Source of the DNA: CALLCD01 sp039817885
GTDB lineage: Bacteria; Pseudomonadota; Alphaproteobacteria; Caulobacterales; Hyphomonadaceae
Length of the DNA stretch: 64,000 nt
Assembly (NCBI GenBank): GCA_039817885.1
Contig: JBCBUY010000003.1
Location: 1 to 64,000, forward strand
Direction of reading: 5' to 3'
Shown here: positions 1 through 9,359 of the stretch, one piece after another
Layout: every line of letters starts with the position of its first letter
How positions within the stretch are numbered: the stretch's first letter is position 1
Made by a program: the position numbers and the translations under genes
The notes under the pieces: generated by a model
The model's input: the letters and a program-made list of their open reading frames with translations, nothing else
Databases searched by the model: none
Told to the model about the DNA's origin: nothing

Positions 1-1
1 A

Positions 2-694
2 AAGCAGCGTCAGATCCGAAAACGGCCGCCTCGTCAGCTGCTCAACAAACAGGTGCGCCGCGAACTCAAGAATTCGCTTCAGAGCATCCTCGTCTTTATT
101 CTCGCCTATACGTTCGTGGAGCTCTCTGTCGAGCGGCTGTTTGGGTATGACGTGTTTAAGGTCTATGGCGATGCCAAGGCCTATCCGGTTTGGTGGATCC
201 CTGCCTCAATAGTGCTTTTCGCGATCGGCCTTGATACATGGTTCTATTGGACGCACCGGATGATGCATCACCCAAAACTGTTCAAGTTCTTTCACCTTGA
301 GCATCATCGTTCCCACAGCCCAACCCCTTTTACGGCGTACTCCTTTGCCCCGGCTGAGGCCGTGCTCGTCTACCTCTATGTGCCTGTGTTCCAAGCGATT
401 GTGCCGATGCACTTCAGCGCCTTTGCGATCAGCATGCTCATCCAAACCTCGCGAAACGCGCTCGCCCATTGCGGTTATGAGGTCTTCCCCAGAGGCTGGA
501 CGAAAATCCCGGGACTGAATCTGCTCACCACTGTGACGCATCATGATCTTCACCACGAAAGATCGCACGGAAACTATGCGTTTTACTTCACCTTCTGGGA
601 CAAGGTGATGGGCACAGAAGACCCGGACTATGATGCGCGCTTCAACGCTGTCACACACCAAGATAATCAAACGGCCATTGTGCCGGCCGAATAG
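2..694 (+). CDS. Sterol desaturase / fatty acid hydroxylase family protein (5' end outside window)
   Basis: This is a membrane di-iron oxygenase of the fatty acid hydroxylase superfamily; such enzymes hydroxylate or desaturate lipid, sterol or carotenoid substrates. The frame is open to the first base of the window, so the N-terminus is missing; the GTG at 53 is unlikely to be the real start. Counted from that GTG, three histidine clusters are visible: HRMMHH at about 68-73, HLEHH at 81-85 and HHDLHH at 163-168, the canonical eight-histidine pattern. Hydrophobic segments precede and separate them. The substrate cannot be told from sequence. A second, distinct member lies at 53334-54236. The gene converges on the SDR gene, with a strong hairpin between them. 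Confidence 0.85.
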   Translation, partial: KQRQIRKRPPRQLLNKQVRRELKNSLQSILVFILAYTFVELSVERLFGYDVFKVYGDAKAYPVWWIPASIVLFAIGLDTWFYWTHRMMHHPKLFKFFHLEHHRSHSPTPFTAYSFAPAEAVLVYLYVPVFQAIVPMHFSAFAISMLIQTSRNALAHCGYEVFPRGWTKIPGLNLLTTVTHHDLHHERSHGNYAFYFTFWDKVMGTEDPDYDARFNAVTHQDNQTAIVPAE

Positions 695-753
695 GAACGC
701 CACGCCGGCAGCTTTTTCCGGGGTGTTCCCGGCAGTCCGGTTTCCAGGCAGGT

Positions 754-789
754 GGGCGGTTTCTTGATCTCCGAGGCAAGAAATCGCCC
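754..789. terminator. Hairpin between convergent genes
   Basis: A 13-bp stem (754-766 with 777-789, one G-T wobble) closes a 10-base loop, midway between the convergent ends of the sterol desaturase and SDR genes. The T-run is weak on both sides, so it is terminator-like by position and stem strength only. Confidence 0.5.
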
Positions 790-796
790 GCCAAGA

Positions 797-1846
797 CTAT
801 TGGGACAAGCGCTCCAAAGGTGCCACTGATCTGCCGATCTCCTTTAGCAGCGCCACTGATCTCTCCCAAAGCGCCGCACCGGCGGTTTCATCATAACATT
901 TCTCATCCATCGGCTTTTCGGTTTTCATATGGAGATAGAGGCCGGTTTTGCCCTCTACCTCGTTTGCGGTGGCGAGATAAAGAAAAGGCGGCGCGGCCTT
1001 GTCCGGATGCTGAAAACCGACCGCGAAGATCGCGCCGAGGATCACCTTCAGAACCGGCGGCGCATTGCGGATGATATTGGTGTTTACCGGGCCGGGACAG
1101 ATCGGAATGACCGACACGTCGACGGGTTTCGCTTCCCCGTTCAAGCGGCGAGACAGTTCCATCGCGAACGTGTTCAGGACGAGCTTGTAGTAGGAGTAGT
1201 TCGCAATCCCGCCCCGCGCGCCATATTCATAGAACACACCGAGCGTGTCGGTGTTGATGGGCTGGGCTCCGCGATGGCTGTCCGAAGAGGTAAACATCAG
1301 CCGATGAACGGGATCTTCGGGCGCGCGGTTCTTCGCCAATGCAGTATTCGGAATGACACCTTCGGCGAGCAATCTGTTCACCAGGTAGAACTTGGCGAGA
1401 TAGTTCACCTGGAAGAGCTCCTCGAGGCCATACTCCGTCTTTTTGGCAATGGCTGCGCCAAGGCCCGCATTGAAAAGGGACACGTCGAGACGGATATTGT
1501 CGCGTTTTAGCGCCGAGGCGAACGCATCGATCTTCTCAAAACTGCCAAGATCGAGTTCGTAGAGATGGATGTTCGGGTTTCCTGTGAGCGTGCGCAGCTC
1601 CTCGGCCTTATCCGGGACCAATGTGCGGCACGCCATGATAAGGGTCGCCCCCCGCTCGGCCCAAAGCTTGGCAACGCCCCAGCCCACACCGGAATTTGCG
1701 CCCGTAATCAGGCAAGTTTTACCATCCAACCGATCATTCTCGTTGATTGGCCGGGTGTTCGGCTTTACACGAATCAATTCTTTTGTACCCACCAGAACCG
1801 CTTCAATGGGGTTCTTAAATCGACCCTGATTTCTACTTTCCGCCAT
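797..1846 (-). CDS. Short-chain dehydrogenase/reductase, protochlorophyllide-reductase-like subgroup
   Basis: An NAD(P)-dependent oxidoreductase of about 349 residues. The Rossmann nucleotide motif TGANSGVG is at 48-55, NAG at about 126-128, a serine-rich strand (FTSSDS) at about 185-190, and the catalytic YxxxK at Y217/K221. The long N-terminal lead and the extended C-terminus resemble the retinol-dehydrogenase / light-dependent protochlorophyllide-reductase branch, but the substrate is not determinable. The start at 1846 is preferred over an upstream in-frame start at 1885, because the longer form would overlap the divergent gene at 1874 and because AAAGGA lies just ahead of 1846. The two divergent genes share a 27-base promoter gap. 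Confidence 0.8.
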   Translation of the reverse strand: MAESRNQGRFKNPIEAVLVGTKELIRVKPNTRPINENDRLDGKTCLITGANSGVGWGVAKLWAERGATLIMACRTLVPDKAEELRTLTGNPNIHLYELDLGSFEKIDAFASALKRDNIRLDVSLFNAGLGAAIAKKTEYGLEELFQVNYLAKFYLVNRLLAEGVIPNTALAKNRAPEDPVHRLMFTSSDSHRGAQPINTDTLGVFYEYGARGGIANYSYYKLVLNTFAMELSRRLNGEAKPVDVSVIPICPGPVNTNIIRNAPPVLKVILGAIFAVGFQHPDKAAPPFLYLATANEVEGKTGLYLHMKTEKPMDEKCYDETAGAALWERSVALLKEIGRSVAPLERLSQ

Positions 1847-1873
1847 TCGCAAATCCTTTTGGAGGCATCCAAG

Positions 1874-2788
1874 ATGAACCCGCACCTCGCCAAAAACGAA
1901 GTCTATGGCAAGACACGCTCACTGCTTCTTGTAACGTTCGCTTATGTTCTGGCGCTGGTCGCCGCTGTCGCAACCTATCCTTTTGTCGATCATCTGAGCC
2001 CATTCTGGGCGGCCCTTGCCATGGATGTAGCCGCAACGGTTGTGATCTGGGCGGTGGGCGCGAATGTGCGCAATGCCAGCCTGTACGACCCTTATTGGTC
2101 AGTCATCCCGCCGGCCGTTCTCGCTTTCTGGTGGGCCGGTACAGGATATGACCTGGCGCCAGGAAAGGTCATGATGGCGATTGTCGTGGTCTACTGGGCG
2201 ATCCGTTTGACGTCGAACTGGGCGCGAGACTGGCCAGGCCTTCACCATGAGGATTGGCGCTATCAGGAGATGCGCGCGAACAATCCGGCGATGTATCAGT
2301 TCGCCAATCTGTTCGGGATCTGCATGTTCCCAACGGCGCTCGTCTTCCTCGGTATGTTGCCGATGTGGCCAGTGCTCACCGGCGATGGATCATCCAACTT
2401 AGTCTTGGATATCGTCGGCTTCATTGTCGGAATGGGCGCGGTTACGATCCAGCTCTTCTCCGACGGTCAGATGCGGAATTTCCGTTTCAAGAAACAGAAA
2501 AACCAGACCAATCAATCTTTCTACACAGACGGGCTTTGGGCCTGGTCGCGGCATCCGAATTATTTCGGCGAAGTGGCGATGTGGTTCAGCCTATGGGTGT
2601 TTGCGATGTCCGCTGGGCTGGAAAACTGGTGGACCGGCGTGGGCTGGCTCGCCATGCTCGGCCTGTTCCTGTTTGTGTCCTGCCCGTGGATGGACCGTCG
2701 CTCGGCTGCCAAACGACCCGGCTATGCAGACTATATGGAACGCTCAAACCTCTTCTTCATGACACCACCACGCAAAGCAAATGGATAA
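1874..2788 (+). CDS. DUF1295 / steroid 5-alpha-reductase-like membrane protein
   Basis: A polytopic inner-membrane protein of about 304 residues with roughly seven hydrophobic segments. The C-terminal third carries the family signature: a GLWAWSRHPNYFGE stretch followed by a WMDRRSAAKRPGYADY-type region, as in DUF1295 and 3-oxo-5-alpha-steroid 4-dehydrogenase C-terminal domains. These are probable NADPH-dependent lipid reductases or methyltransferase-fold relatives; the substrate is unknown. The ATG at 1874 follows GGAGG at 1861. Its stop overlaps the start of the DUF1214 gene by 8 bases, so the two are almost certainly cotranscribed. Confidence 0.8.
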   Translation: MNPHLAKNEVYGKTRSLLLVTFAYVLALVAAVATYPFVDHLSPFWAALAMDVAATVVIWAVGANVRNASLYDPYWSVIPPAVLAFWWAGTGYDLAPGKVMMAIVVVYWAIRLTSNWARDWPGLHHEDWRYQEMRANNPAMYQFANLFGICMFPTALVFLGMLPMWPVLTGDGSSNLVLDIVGFIVGMGAVTIQLFSDGQMRNFRFKKQKNQTNQSFYTDGLWAWSRHPNYFGEVAMWFSLWVFAMSAGLENWWTGVGWLAMLGLFLFVSCPWMDRRSAAKRPGYADYMERSNLFFMTPPRKANG

Positions 2789-3902
2789 GCAAATGGACTC
2801 CCCCACCCACGACGCCTTTGACGATCTGATCAACACGCTCACCGAGGCCAAGAACCGCTGGGCGAGCGAGGAGTGGAATCTCCGCAACGAGCAAGAGGTC
2901 GCCGAGGCCCACAAAAATCTCGCTCACATGCTAGAAGCGGGCATGGTCTGCTATTTCGCCATGGACCCGATGTATCCGCGAATGACGCGGATGTTCACGC
3001 CGGAGCGGAAGTATTTCGGTGATAATCCGGACGCGATTTATTATGACTCCCCGATCTCCCGCGAGCACGCCTATGTTATGCGGGGCAATATGAAAGGCGC
3101 GGTCTACGTGTCGATCACGATCGATGCGGGCATGGAAGATGGTGCGTTCTCGTCCGGCACGTTGGCCATCATCAATGACAAGGAATTCGACGTCGCTGAA
3201 GATGGTAGTTTCGAGTTATGGGTCGGCGGCGAGAAGCGAGACCGCAACTGGCTCGATATGCCGGAGGGTACGTCACGCATCACCACGCGTCACTATTTCG
3301 AAGACCAGACATCAGCAGCGGCAAACCCGGAAAGGAACCCGGAATGGTCGATTGAACGTGTCAGCCCTGCGCCCCAGCGGCCTTACAATACGCCTGACGA
3401 CATCGCCGCCGGCCTGCGCCGCGTCTCCAAGTTCATTCGCTCGCGGACGCTCGACCGCCCGGCATTCGGCCAAGGTGGCACGCCGCCGCCTTTTGTTTCG
3501 TTCACGCCAAACGAGTTCCCCGCCCCCATCCCGCCAGGCGACTACGGCTGGTCCGCCATTGATGCGCATTACTGTATGGCTCCCTATTATGTGGGCGAAG
3601 GTCAGGCGCTGGTGATTACGGGCCGCTGGCCCGAATGCCGCATGGCTAATCTCGCCCTCTGGAACCGGTTCCTGCAGACTTATGATTTTGGCAATGCGAA
3701 CATCTCGCTGAACCGAGCCCAGACAAAGCTCGAAGACGATGGCACTTTCCGCATCATTATCGCCCATGAAGACCCCGGCGTGCCGAACTGGATCCAGACG
3801 CAAGGCCAGCCTTTCGGCATGGCCTTCTGGCGGTTCATGCTGGCCGAGGGCGACGTGGAAACACCCAAGGCTGAGCTCGTCGACCTGGCGAGTTTGAAGT
3901 GA
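2781..3902 (+). CDS. DUF1214 domain-containing protein
   Basis: A 373-residue soluble protein without signal peptide. The C-terminal half (about 200-370) matches the DUF1214 pattern, with a DYGWSAIDAHYCMAPYYVGEG stretch and the usual ending in which an N-W-IQT-GQPFG segment is followed by an FWRFMLAEGD motif. No catalytic function is established for this family; members often sit beside lipid or steroid-like metabolism genes, as here. A second ATG at 2793 could also be the start. It overlaps the DUF1295 gene and is probably the last gene of that two-gene unit. Confidence 0.75.
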   Translation: MDKQMDSPTHDAFDDLINTLTEAKNRWASEEWNLRNEQEVAEAHKNLAHMLEAGMVCYFAMDPMYPRMTRMFTPERKYFGDNPDAIYYDSPISREHAYVMRGNMKGAVYVSITIDAGMEDGAFSSGTLAIINDKEFDVAEDGSFELWVGGEKRDRNWLDMPEGTSRITTRHYFEDQTSAAANPERNPEWSIERVSPAPQRPYNTPDDIAAGLRRVSKFIRSRTLDRPAFGQGGTPPPFVSFTPNEFPAPIPPGDYGWSAIDAHYCMAPYYVGEGQALVITGRWPECRMANLALWNRFLQTYDFGNANISLNRAQTKLEDDGTFRIIIAHEDPGVPNWIQTQGQPFGMAFWRFMLAEGDVETPKAELVDLASLK

Positions 3903-3958
3903 GATCAAATCCAAGGGCGATCTAGCCCCTCCCCCAATTTTCCGCCATATATCCGCCA

Positions 3959-5326
3959 ATGGATCGACAGAACACCAAACGCGTCTTTATCAAGACCTAT
4001 GGCTGCCAGATGAATGTCTACGACTCCGAGCGTATGGCAGACGTCTTAAAGCCTTTGGGCTATGCGTCTTCCGATGCGCCGGAAGATGCGGATCTCGTGA
4101 TCCTGAACACGTGCCATATCCGCGAGAAAGCGACGGAAAAAGTCTATTCCGAGCTTGGCCGGATCAAGAAGATGAAAGAGGCGGGTGGTGGCAAGATGAC
4201 CATCGCTGTGGCGGGCTGCGTTGCCCAGGCTGAGGGCGAGGAGATCATGCGCCGTCAGCCGGCAGTGGATCTGGTCCTCGGGCCCCAAGCCTATCACAAG
4301 CTGCCGGAGATGATTGCCAAGGCGAGCCGGGCCGTTGGTGATCGGCTGGAAACAGATTTCGACACGCTGGAAAAGTTCGATGCCTTGCCAAAAGCGCGCG
4401 ATCCAGGCGGGCCGGTCGCGTTCCTTTCTGTTCAGGAAGGCTGCGATAAATTCTGTACGTTTTGCGTGGTCCCTTACACGCGCGGCGCGGAGCTGTCCCG
4501 GCCAGTGGACGACATTGTTCTGGAAGCGCGCAACCTTGTTCAGCAGGGCGTTCGGGAAATCACGCTGCTCGGACAGAATGTGAACGCCTATCATGGCCGC
4601 GCGCCGATGTTTGGCGAGGACGAGGCTGAAGACTGGAGCCTTGCACGACTTGTGCGTCACCTCTCCAAAATTGGCGGGCTCGACCGTATCCGCTTCGTGA
4701 CGAGCCATCCGCGGGACATGGATGATGATTTGATCCTCGCCCACGGTGATACGCCGGAGCTAATGCCGTTCTTTCATCTGCCGGTTCAGTCTGGATCAGA
4801 CCGCATTCTTGATGCGATGAACCGAAAGCACACCCGAGATCATTATTTCGAGATCATGCGTAAGATGCGCGCGCAACGCCCGGACATCGCCCTTGCCTCG
4901 GATTTCATTGTCGGATTCCCCGGAGAACGGGAACAGGACTTCCAAGACACAATGGACCTAGTCGATACAGTCAAATACGCCATCGCCTATTCGTTCAAAT
5001 ATTCAACGCGCCCGGGGACACCAGCTGCCGATATGTTCGGTCATGTGGACGAGGAGGTGAAACACGAGCGCCTGATGCGTTTGCAAGCCTTGCTTAAAGA
5101 CCAGCAGATCGCCTTCAACGAAAGTCAGATCGGCCGTAGCCTGCCGATCCTGATCACCGGCAAAGGCCGGATGGAGGGTCAGCTGCATGGCAGATCACCA
5201 TATCTTCAAGCAGTGCACTTTGATGGGCCGGACTATCTTATCGGTCAGATCGTCGACGTTGAGATTGCAAGCGCAAGTCTGAACTCGCTGAAGGGTGAAC
5301 TCGTTAGGGCCGAGGCTGTCGCGTGA
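3959..5326 (+). CDS. miaB: tRNA-2-methylthio-N6-dimethylallyladenosine synthase MiaB
   Basis: A radical-SAM methylthiotransferase that converts i6A37 to ms2i6A37 in tRNAs reading U-starting codons. The 455 residues are a typical length. In order: an N-terminal UPF0004 domain beginning VFIKTYGCQMN with cysteines in TYGCQ, NTCHIRE and AGCVAQ for the auxiliary 4Fe-4S cluster; a radical-SAM core with CDKFCTFC (CxxxCxxC) near residue 160; and a C-terminal TRAM domain. It opens a co-directional run (phoH, ybeY, corC, lnt) with 4-base overlaps. A MiaB-family paralogue, MtaB, is at 46976-48244; the IREKATEKVYSELG region and the MiaB operon context distinguish this one. Confidence 0.96.
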   Translation: MDRQNTKRVFIKTYGCQMNVYDSERMADVLKPLGYASSDAPEDADLVILNTCHIREKATEKVYSELGRIKKMKEAGGGKMTIAVAGCVAQAEGEEIMRRQPAVDLVLGPQAYHKLPEMIAKASRAVGDRLETDFDTLEKFDALPKARDPGGPVAFLSVQEGCDKFCTFCVVPYTRGAELSRPVDDIVLEARNLVQQGVREITLLGQNVNAYHGRAPMFGEDEAEDWSLARLVRHLSKIGGLDRIRFVTSHPRDMDDDLILAHGDTPELMPFFHLPVQSGSDRILDAMNRKHTRDHYFEIMRKMRAQRPDIALASDFIVGFPGEREQDFQDTMDLVDTVKYAIAYSFKYSTRPGTPAADMFGHVDEEVKHERLMRLQALLKDQQIAFNESQIGRSLPILITGKGRMEGQLHGRSPYLQAVHFDGPDYLIGQIVDVEIASASLNSLKGELVRAEAVA

Positions 5327-6312
5327 CCACACCCAGCCGCTCAAAGCGGAAATCCAATAGCAAATTGACACGAACCTATCCGGTCGCGTCTGCCGCGCGG
5401 CTGCAGGACATTTGCGGCCCCCATCACAGGCATCTGCAATTGCTCGAGACCCGGCTTGATGAGTATGCCCTGCGGGCCGAAAGCCTCGGCGGCGGCATTG
5501 AGCTTACAGGTCAAGAAGAAGGCATTAGCCTTGCTGAGGCGGCCCTTGCAGAGCTTGAACGACGACTTGACCGGGGCAGCCCACCATCAGAACTTGAAGT
5601 TGAAGGAGCCATTGAGGCAGCGATGACGCCAACCGGAGCCTTCAAGCCGCTAAATGGACTGAAGCGCCCGATCACGGCGCAAACCCGCGGTCAGGCGACA
5701 TATCTCAGCCGTCTCACTGATCCCAAGGCTGGCTTGATTTTCGGATACGGTCCGGCCGGAACAGGAAAGACCTATCTCGCCGTCGCGACAGGGGTGGCTG
5801 AACTTCTGCAGGGCGTACGTGAGCGTTTGATCATTACGCGGCCTGCCGTGGAAGCCGGCGAGAATCTCGGCTTTCTGCCGGGCGATCTTCAGGAGAAGGT
5901 TGACCCCTATATGCGCCCGATCTGGGACGCTATGCGCGAGCTCATGGGACAGGATCAAATGGAGCGGCGACTTGGCCGTGCCGAGATTGAGGTCGCTCCC
6001 CTCGCCTTCATGCGGGGGCGGACCCTGAAGAACGCCTTCGTGATCGTCGACGAGGCACAGAACGCGACCATACCACAGATGAAAATGGTACTTACACGTC
6101 TCGGTCGAGAAAGCCGTATGGTGGTTACCGGCGATCCGGGTCAGGTGGATCTCCCAGGGCGCGAGCGATCCGGACTTTCTCATGCGCTTGACATTCTGAG
6201 TGATGTCGATGGTGTGCATCAAATCCCACTGACGGCAGCTGATGTCGTCCGCCATGATCTCGTGGGGCGCATTATCAATGCCTATGACGCGGGCTCGCAG
6301 AAAGGCCAATGA
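5323..6312 (+). CDS. phoH: PhoH-like ATPase
   Basis: A 329-residue cytoplasmic PhoH/YbeZ-type P-loop ATPase. Walker A (GPAGTGKT) is at 143-150 and a Walker B-like FVIVDEAQNA follows near residue 240. The N-terminal 110 residues contain a short domain of the sort found in YbeZ. The GTG start overlaps the miaB stop by 4 bases and the gene overlaps ybeY likewise. YbeZ works with the RNase YbeY in rRNA processing in other proteobacteria, and the adjacency here is consistent with that. Phosphate-starvation control implied by the name is not evident from the sequence. Confidence 0.93.
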   Translation: MTTPSRSKRKSNSKLTRTYPVASAARLQDICGPHHRHLQLLETRLDEYALRAESLGGGIELTGQEEGISLAEAALAELERRLDRGSPPSELEVEGAIEAAMTPTGAFKPLNGLKRPITAQTRGQATYLSRLTDPKAGLIFGYGPAGTGKTYLAVATGVAELLQGVRERLIITRPAVEAGENLGFLPGDLQEKVDPYMRPIWDAMRELMGQDQMERRLGRAEIEVAPLAFMRGRTLKNAFVIVDEAQNATIPQMKMVLTRLGRESRMVVTGDPGQVDLPGRERSGLSHALDILSDVDGVHQIPLTAADVVRHDLVGRIINAYDAGSQKGQ

Positions 6313-6776
6313 ACGTAAGCATAGACCTGCGTGTTGAGAATAAGGGTTGGGATCGCATTCCTGACCTGGAAACGCTGTGCCAAAATGCGGTGGCCCAAGC
6401 CGTCAAATATGCCGGCGTTCTGGGGGCGGTGGAGGTCGACATTTTATTAAGCGACAATGAGGAGCTGGCGGAACTCAATCATAACTGGCGGGACAAAGCG
6501 GGGCCAACTGACGTGCTATCTTTCCCAGCGGATGCTCGAGAAAAGCCTTTTATTGGCGACATTGCCGTCGCGTTCGGTGTTGCCCATCTGGATGCAGACA
6601 CGTCAGGGACACCTTTCAGGGCCCACCTGACGCACCTGATTGTGCATGGAGTGCTGCATTTGCTTGGCTACGATCATCAGAATGATGAAGATGCCCACGA
6701 TATGGAAACGCTCGAGCGCGACGTTATGGAAGCCCTCGGATATGCCGATCCATATTCCCGAATCGAACAAAGCTGA
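6309..6776 (+). CDS. ybeY: Endoribonuclease YbeY
   Basis: A zinc-dependent endoribonuclease used in 16S rRNA 3'-end maturation and ribosome quality control. The 155 residues match the family. The metal site HGVLHLLGYDH (H113, H117, H123) follows the expected H-x3-H-x5-H spacing. GPTDVLSFP at about 65-73 is the second conserved stretch. It overlaps phoH by 4 bases, the usual translational coupling in this operon, and is followed by the CBS-domain protein. Confidence 0.95.
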   Translation: MNVSIDLRVENKGWDRIPDLETLCQNAVAQAVKYAGVLGAVEVDILLSDNEELAELNHNWRDKAGPTDVLSFPADAREKPFIGDIAVAFGVAHLDADTSGTPFRAHLTHLIVHGVLHLLGYDHQNDEDAHDMETLERDVMEALGYADPYSRIEQS

Positions 6777-6788
6777 GTTAGGGTAGCG

Positions 6789-7643
6789 TTGAAGCCGATG
6801 ACCGATTTGCCAAACCCCGAAGACCCTCCCTCAAGTCCCAAGCGGCCACGCGGTCTATTTGGCCTTGGCCGCCTGTCCCGCAAGGACGAAGAAATCGCCG
6901 CTGAAACCGCCGAAGCTCCTCGGCAGAGCGCGATGCGGCTACGAATTGCAGAGTTCGAAGAAGGCCGTGTTGCAGATGTGATGATCCCTCGGGCGGACAT
7001 TATCGCTGTCGAAGTTGAGACGTCGTTTGACGATTTGATCAAGCTTTTCGCCGAGGCCACGCATTCCCGGCTTCCGGTCTATCGGGATACGCTCGATAAT
7101 CCGATCGGGTTTGTTCACCTCAAAGATGTCGTGGGCGAGATTGCTCGGGACGACGATGTTGATGAACGCCCGCTGGAACGACTTGCGCGAAATGCATTGA
7201 TCGTTCCGGACTCCATGGCCCTCCCCACCCTGCTACTCAAAATGCAGGCGACACGCATACATCTGGCGATCGTCGTCGATGAATATGGCGGCACTGACGG
7301 ATTGGTATCGCTTGAGGATCTCGTCGAAGAAATCGTTGGGGAGATAGAAGACGAACACGATGAAGACACCCCCATGCTGACCCAGCGCGGACCGGCAATC
7401 TGGGAGGCGGACGCCCGAATGGAGATTGAGGACTTTGCGTCCGAAACCGGGATCGATCTTGAGCTGGCAGATTTTGAGGACGATATCGACACGCTTGGCG
7501 GCATAGCGTTTGCCCTGGCTGGGCGCGTGCCCGAGCGCGGCGAAGTGCTTCAACACCCGGCGGGTGCAGATATTGAGATCATCGACGCGGACAGCCGTCG
7601 TATCCGACGCATAAAACTTCGTAAGGTGGAGACGCCTGCATGA
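6789..7643 (+). CDS. CorC/HlyC family CBS-domain protein
   Basis: A cytoplasmic protein of about 284 residues with an N-terminal basic/proline region, paired CBS domains at about 60-190 (RVADVMIPRADIIAVE opens the first) and a C-terminal CorC_HlyC domain (AIWEADARMEIEDF to the end). It lacks the membrane domain of the longer hemolysin-like proteins, as in CorC/YbeX. Proposed roles are Mg/Co efflux or ribosome-related; neither can be shown here. The start is uncertain: a TTG at 6789 has AGGG at suitable spacing, while an ATG at 6798 is 9 bases further on. It overlaps lnt by 4 bases. Confidence 0.88.
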   Translation: MKPMTDLPNPEDPPSSPKRPRGLFGLGRLSRKDEEIAAETAEAPRQSAMRLRIAEFEEGRVADVMIPRADIIAVEVETSFDDLIKLFAEATHSRLPVYRDTLDNPIGFVHLKDVVGEIARDDDVDERPLERLARNALIVPDSMALPTLLLKMQATRIHLAIVVDEYGGTDGLVSLEDLVEEIVGEIEDEHDEDTPMLTQRGPAIWEADARMEIEDFASETGIDLELADFEDDIDTLGGIAFALAGRVPERGEVLQHPAGADIEIIDADSRRIRRIKLRKVETPA

Positions 7644-9325
7644 ATCAAAGAGTTACGAGTCACGGGTTTACGGCGCTTGGCCCGATTCACGAAGCCCTTG
7701 CTCGGCTACGGGGCTGGAAGGCTCATGTGGTTGCCGCTTTTCTTGGGGCCCTCGGGGCATTTGCATTCGCTCCGTTTCATTTCAGCCCGATCCTTATCTT
7801 CTCTTTCACGGGCTTGATTTGGATGATCGATGGTGCCCGCGGCTCATCGAAATGGGGCAAGGCGGTCTTTGCGCGAGGATGGGCCTTTGGCTCCGGCTTT
7901 TTCCTGATCAGCCTGCACTGGACGGCTTTTCCGTTTCTGGTCGAGCCGGAAAAACACGCACTCTTCCTATTCATGCCGCTGGTCTTGTTGCCCGCTGGCC
8001 TTGGGTTGATCTGGGGGGCTGGCACATCTCTGGCAGGGGCGTTCTGGTCGGCCTCGCCGTCCCGGGTCTTCGTGTTTGCCCTGTTCATGTCGATCGTTGA
8101 ATATGTTCGTGGACACCTGTTTGGCGGCTTTCCCTGGAATTTGCCTGGGACGACCTGGACACCGGGGGCAGCAATCTCCCAGGCCGCCTCCATTGGCGGC
8201 ATTTACTGGCTGACCTTGCTCACCATATTCGTGATGGCGACACCTGCAGCCCTTGTGGATACGCGAGAAAGCCGGGCACTCGGGCAACGTCTGTTCCCGG
8301 TTATCTTTGCGGTTGCTTTGTTGGGATCTAGCTGGGCTTGGGGCGCGCGCCGCATCGCCGAACCCACGACCGTCTATTCCCAATATGTCACCTTGATGGA
8401 TGTTGGCGTCCCTCAAAGGGACAAATGGGCAGGCGGAAACGGCGAACGGGTGCTGCGCAGATACCTGGAAATGCTGGAAGCTCCCGGACAGGATCCCAGC
8501 GACATCGTTATCTGGCCTGAGGGCGCGATCCCAGCTTATCTCCTGCAATCGGTCAATGCTCTGGACGCCGTCAGCGCATTTGTCGGAGACCGCAAGCTGA
8601 TTGTCGGAACGTCTCGGCGTCAACCGATACGCAATGACGAAGCCGGGCTCGATATTACCGGCGCGCCGGCGCGTCCGGACGAGATACATTATTTCAATTC
8701 GCTTGCCGTGGTGGATCGATCGAGCGCCCGATCCGGGCCGATTGCGCTTTATGATAAGCACCGCCTTGTTCCGTTCGGCGAACTGCCAGCGGTTGAGATT
8801 ATCCCGCTCGGTCGATTGATCGAAGGCATATTGCCAGGCGCGCTGCAGCAAATGGTGACCCAGGGTTTTAATGCTGGGCCGGGACCTGCGGTGGTCTATG
8901 CCGATGGCATTCCGCCTTTCAATGCCTTGATTTGTTATGAGGGACTTTATCCGAGCATTCCTCGCCACAAGATCGCGAGGCCCCGTGCTGAATGGATGGT
9001 GATTATCTCAAATGATGCCTGGTTTGGGGTCGGGATGGGGCCAGCGCAACATTATGCTCAACATCGCTACCGGGCGATTGAGTCCGGTTTGCCCATCGCG
9101 CGTGTCGCGTCTTTAGGGGATACGGCGATGGTTGATGGGCTTGGCCGCGAAATGGCTCATGGTGAACCAATCTCTGGAGATCCAATTGGCTGGAGATCGT
9201 CCGTTGTCAGAACACAATTGCCAGCGGCGCGCGCTGAAACTCTTTATTTCCGGCACGGAGACCTGTTATTCGGCTTGTCGCTCGCGCTATTTTCTGTTCT
9301 GGCCTTTCTTGCCTGGCGGCGCTAA
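7640..9325 (+). CDS. lnt: Apolipoprotein N-acyltransferase Lnt
   Basis: An inner-membrane enzyme that adds the third acyl chain to the N-terminal cysteine of lipoproteins. The 561 residues carry about seven N-terminal membrane helices, a periplasmic nitrilase-fold domain and one C-terminal helix. The expected catalytic triad is visible: E294 in WPEG, K373 in YDKHRLVPFGE and C432 in ICYEG. The ATG overlaps the preceding gene. Lnt acts after Lgt (37988-38932), and several lipobox-bearing proteins occur in this window (28408, 30523, 55471, 57267). Confidence 0.95.
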   Translation: MNQRVTSHGFTALGPIHEALARLRGWKAHVVAAFLGALGAFAFAPFHFSPILIFSFTGLIWMIDGARGSSKWGKAVFARGWAFGSGFFLISLHWTAFPFLVEPEKHALFLFMPLVLLPAGLGLIWGAGTSLAGAFWSASPSRVFVFALFMSIVEYVRGHLFGGFPWNLPGTTWTPGAAISQAASIGGIYWLTLLTIFVMATPAALVDTRESRALGQRLFPVIFAVALLGSSWAWGARRIAEPTTVYSQYVTLMDVGVPQRDKWAGGNGERVLRRYLEMLEAPGQDPSDIVIWPEGAIPAYLLQSVNALDAVSAFVGDRKLIVGTSRRQPIRNDEAGLDITGAPARPDEIHYFNSLAVVDRSSARSGPIALYDKHRLVPFGELPAVEIIPLGRLIEGILPGALQQMVTQGFNAGPGPAVVYADGIPPFNALICYEGLYPSIPRHKIARPRAEWMVIISNDAWFGVGMGPAQHYAQHRYRAIESGLPIARVASLGDTAMVDGLGREMAHGEPISGDPIGWRSSVVRTQLPAARAETLYFRHGDLLFGLSLALFSVLAFLAWRR

Positions 9326-9359
9326 TCTCTTCTAATTAGGATTGTATGGGTGACACTTA

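Noticed and set aside
8601..8968. Long opposite-strand and alternative-frame open readings inside lnt, nusA, infB, bchD and the molybdenum hydroxylase gene
   Set aside because: All lie inside genes with complete motif sets; they result from the GC-rich third-position bias.
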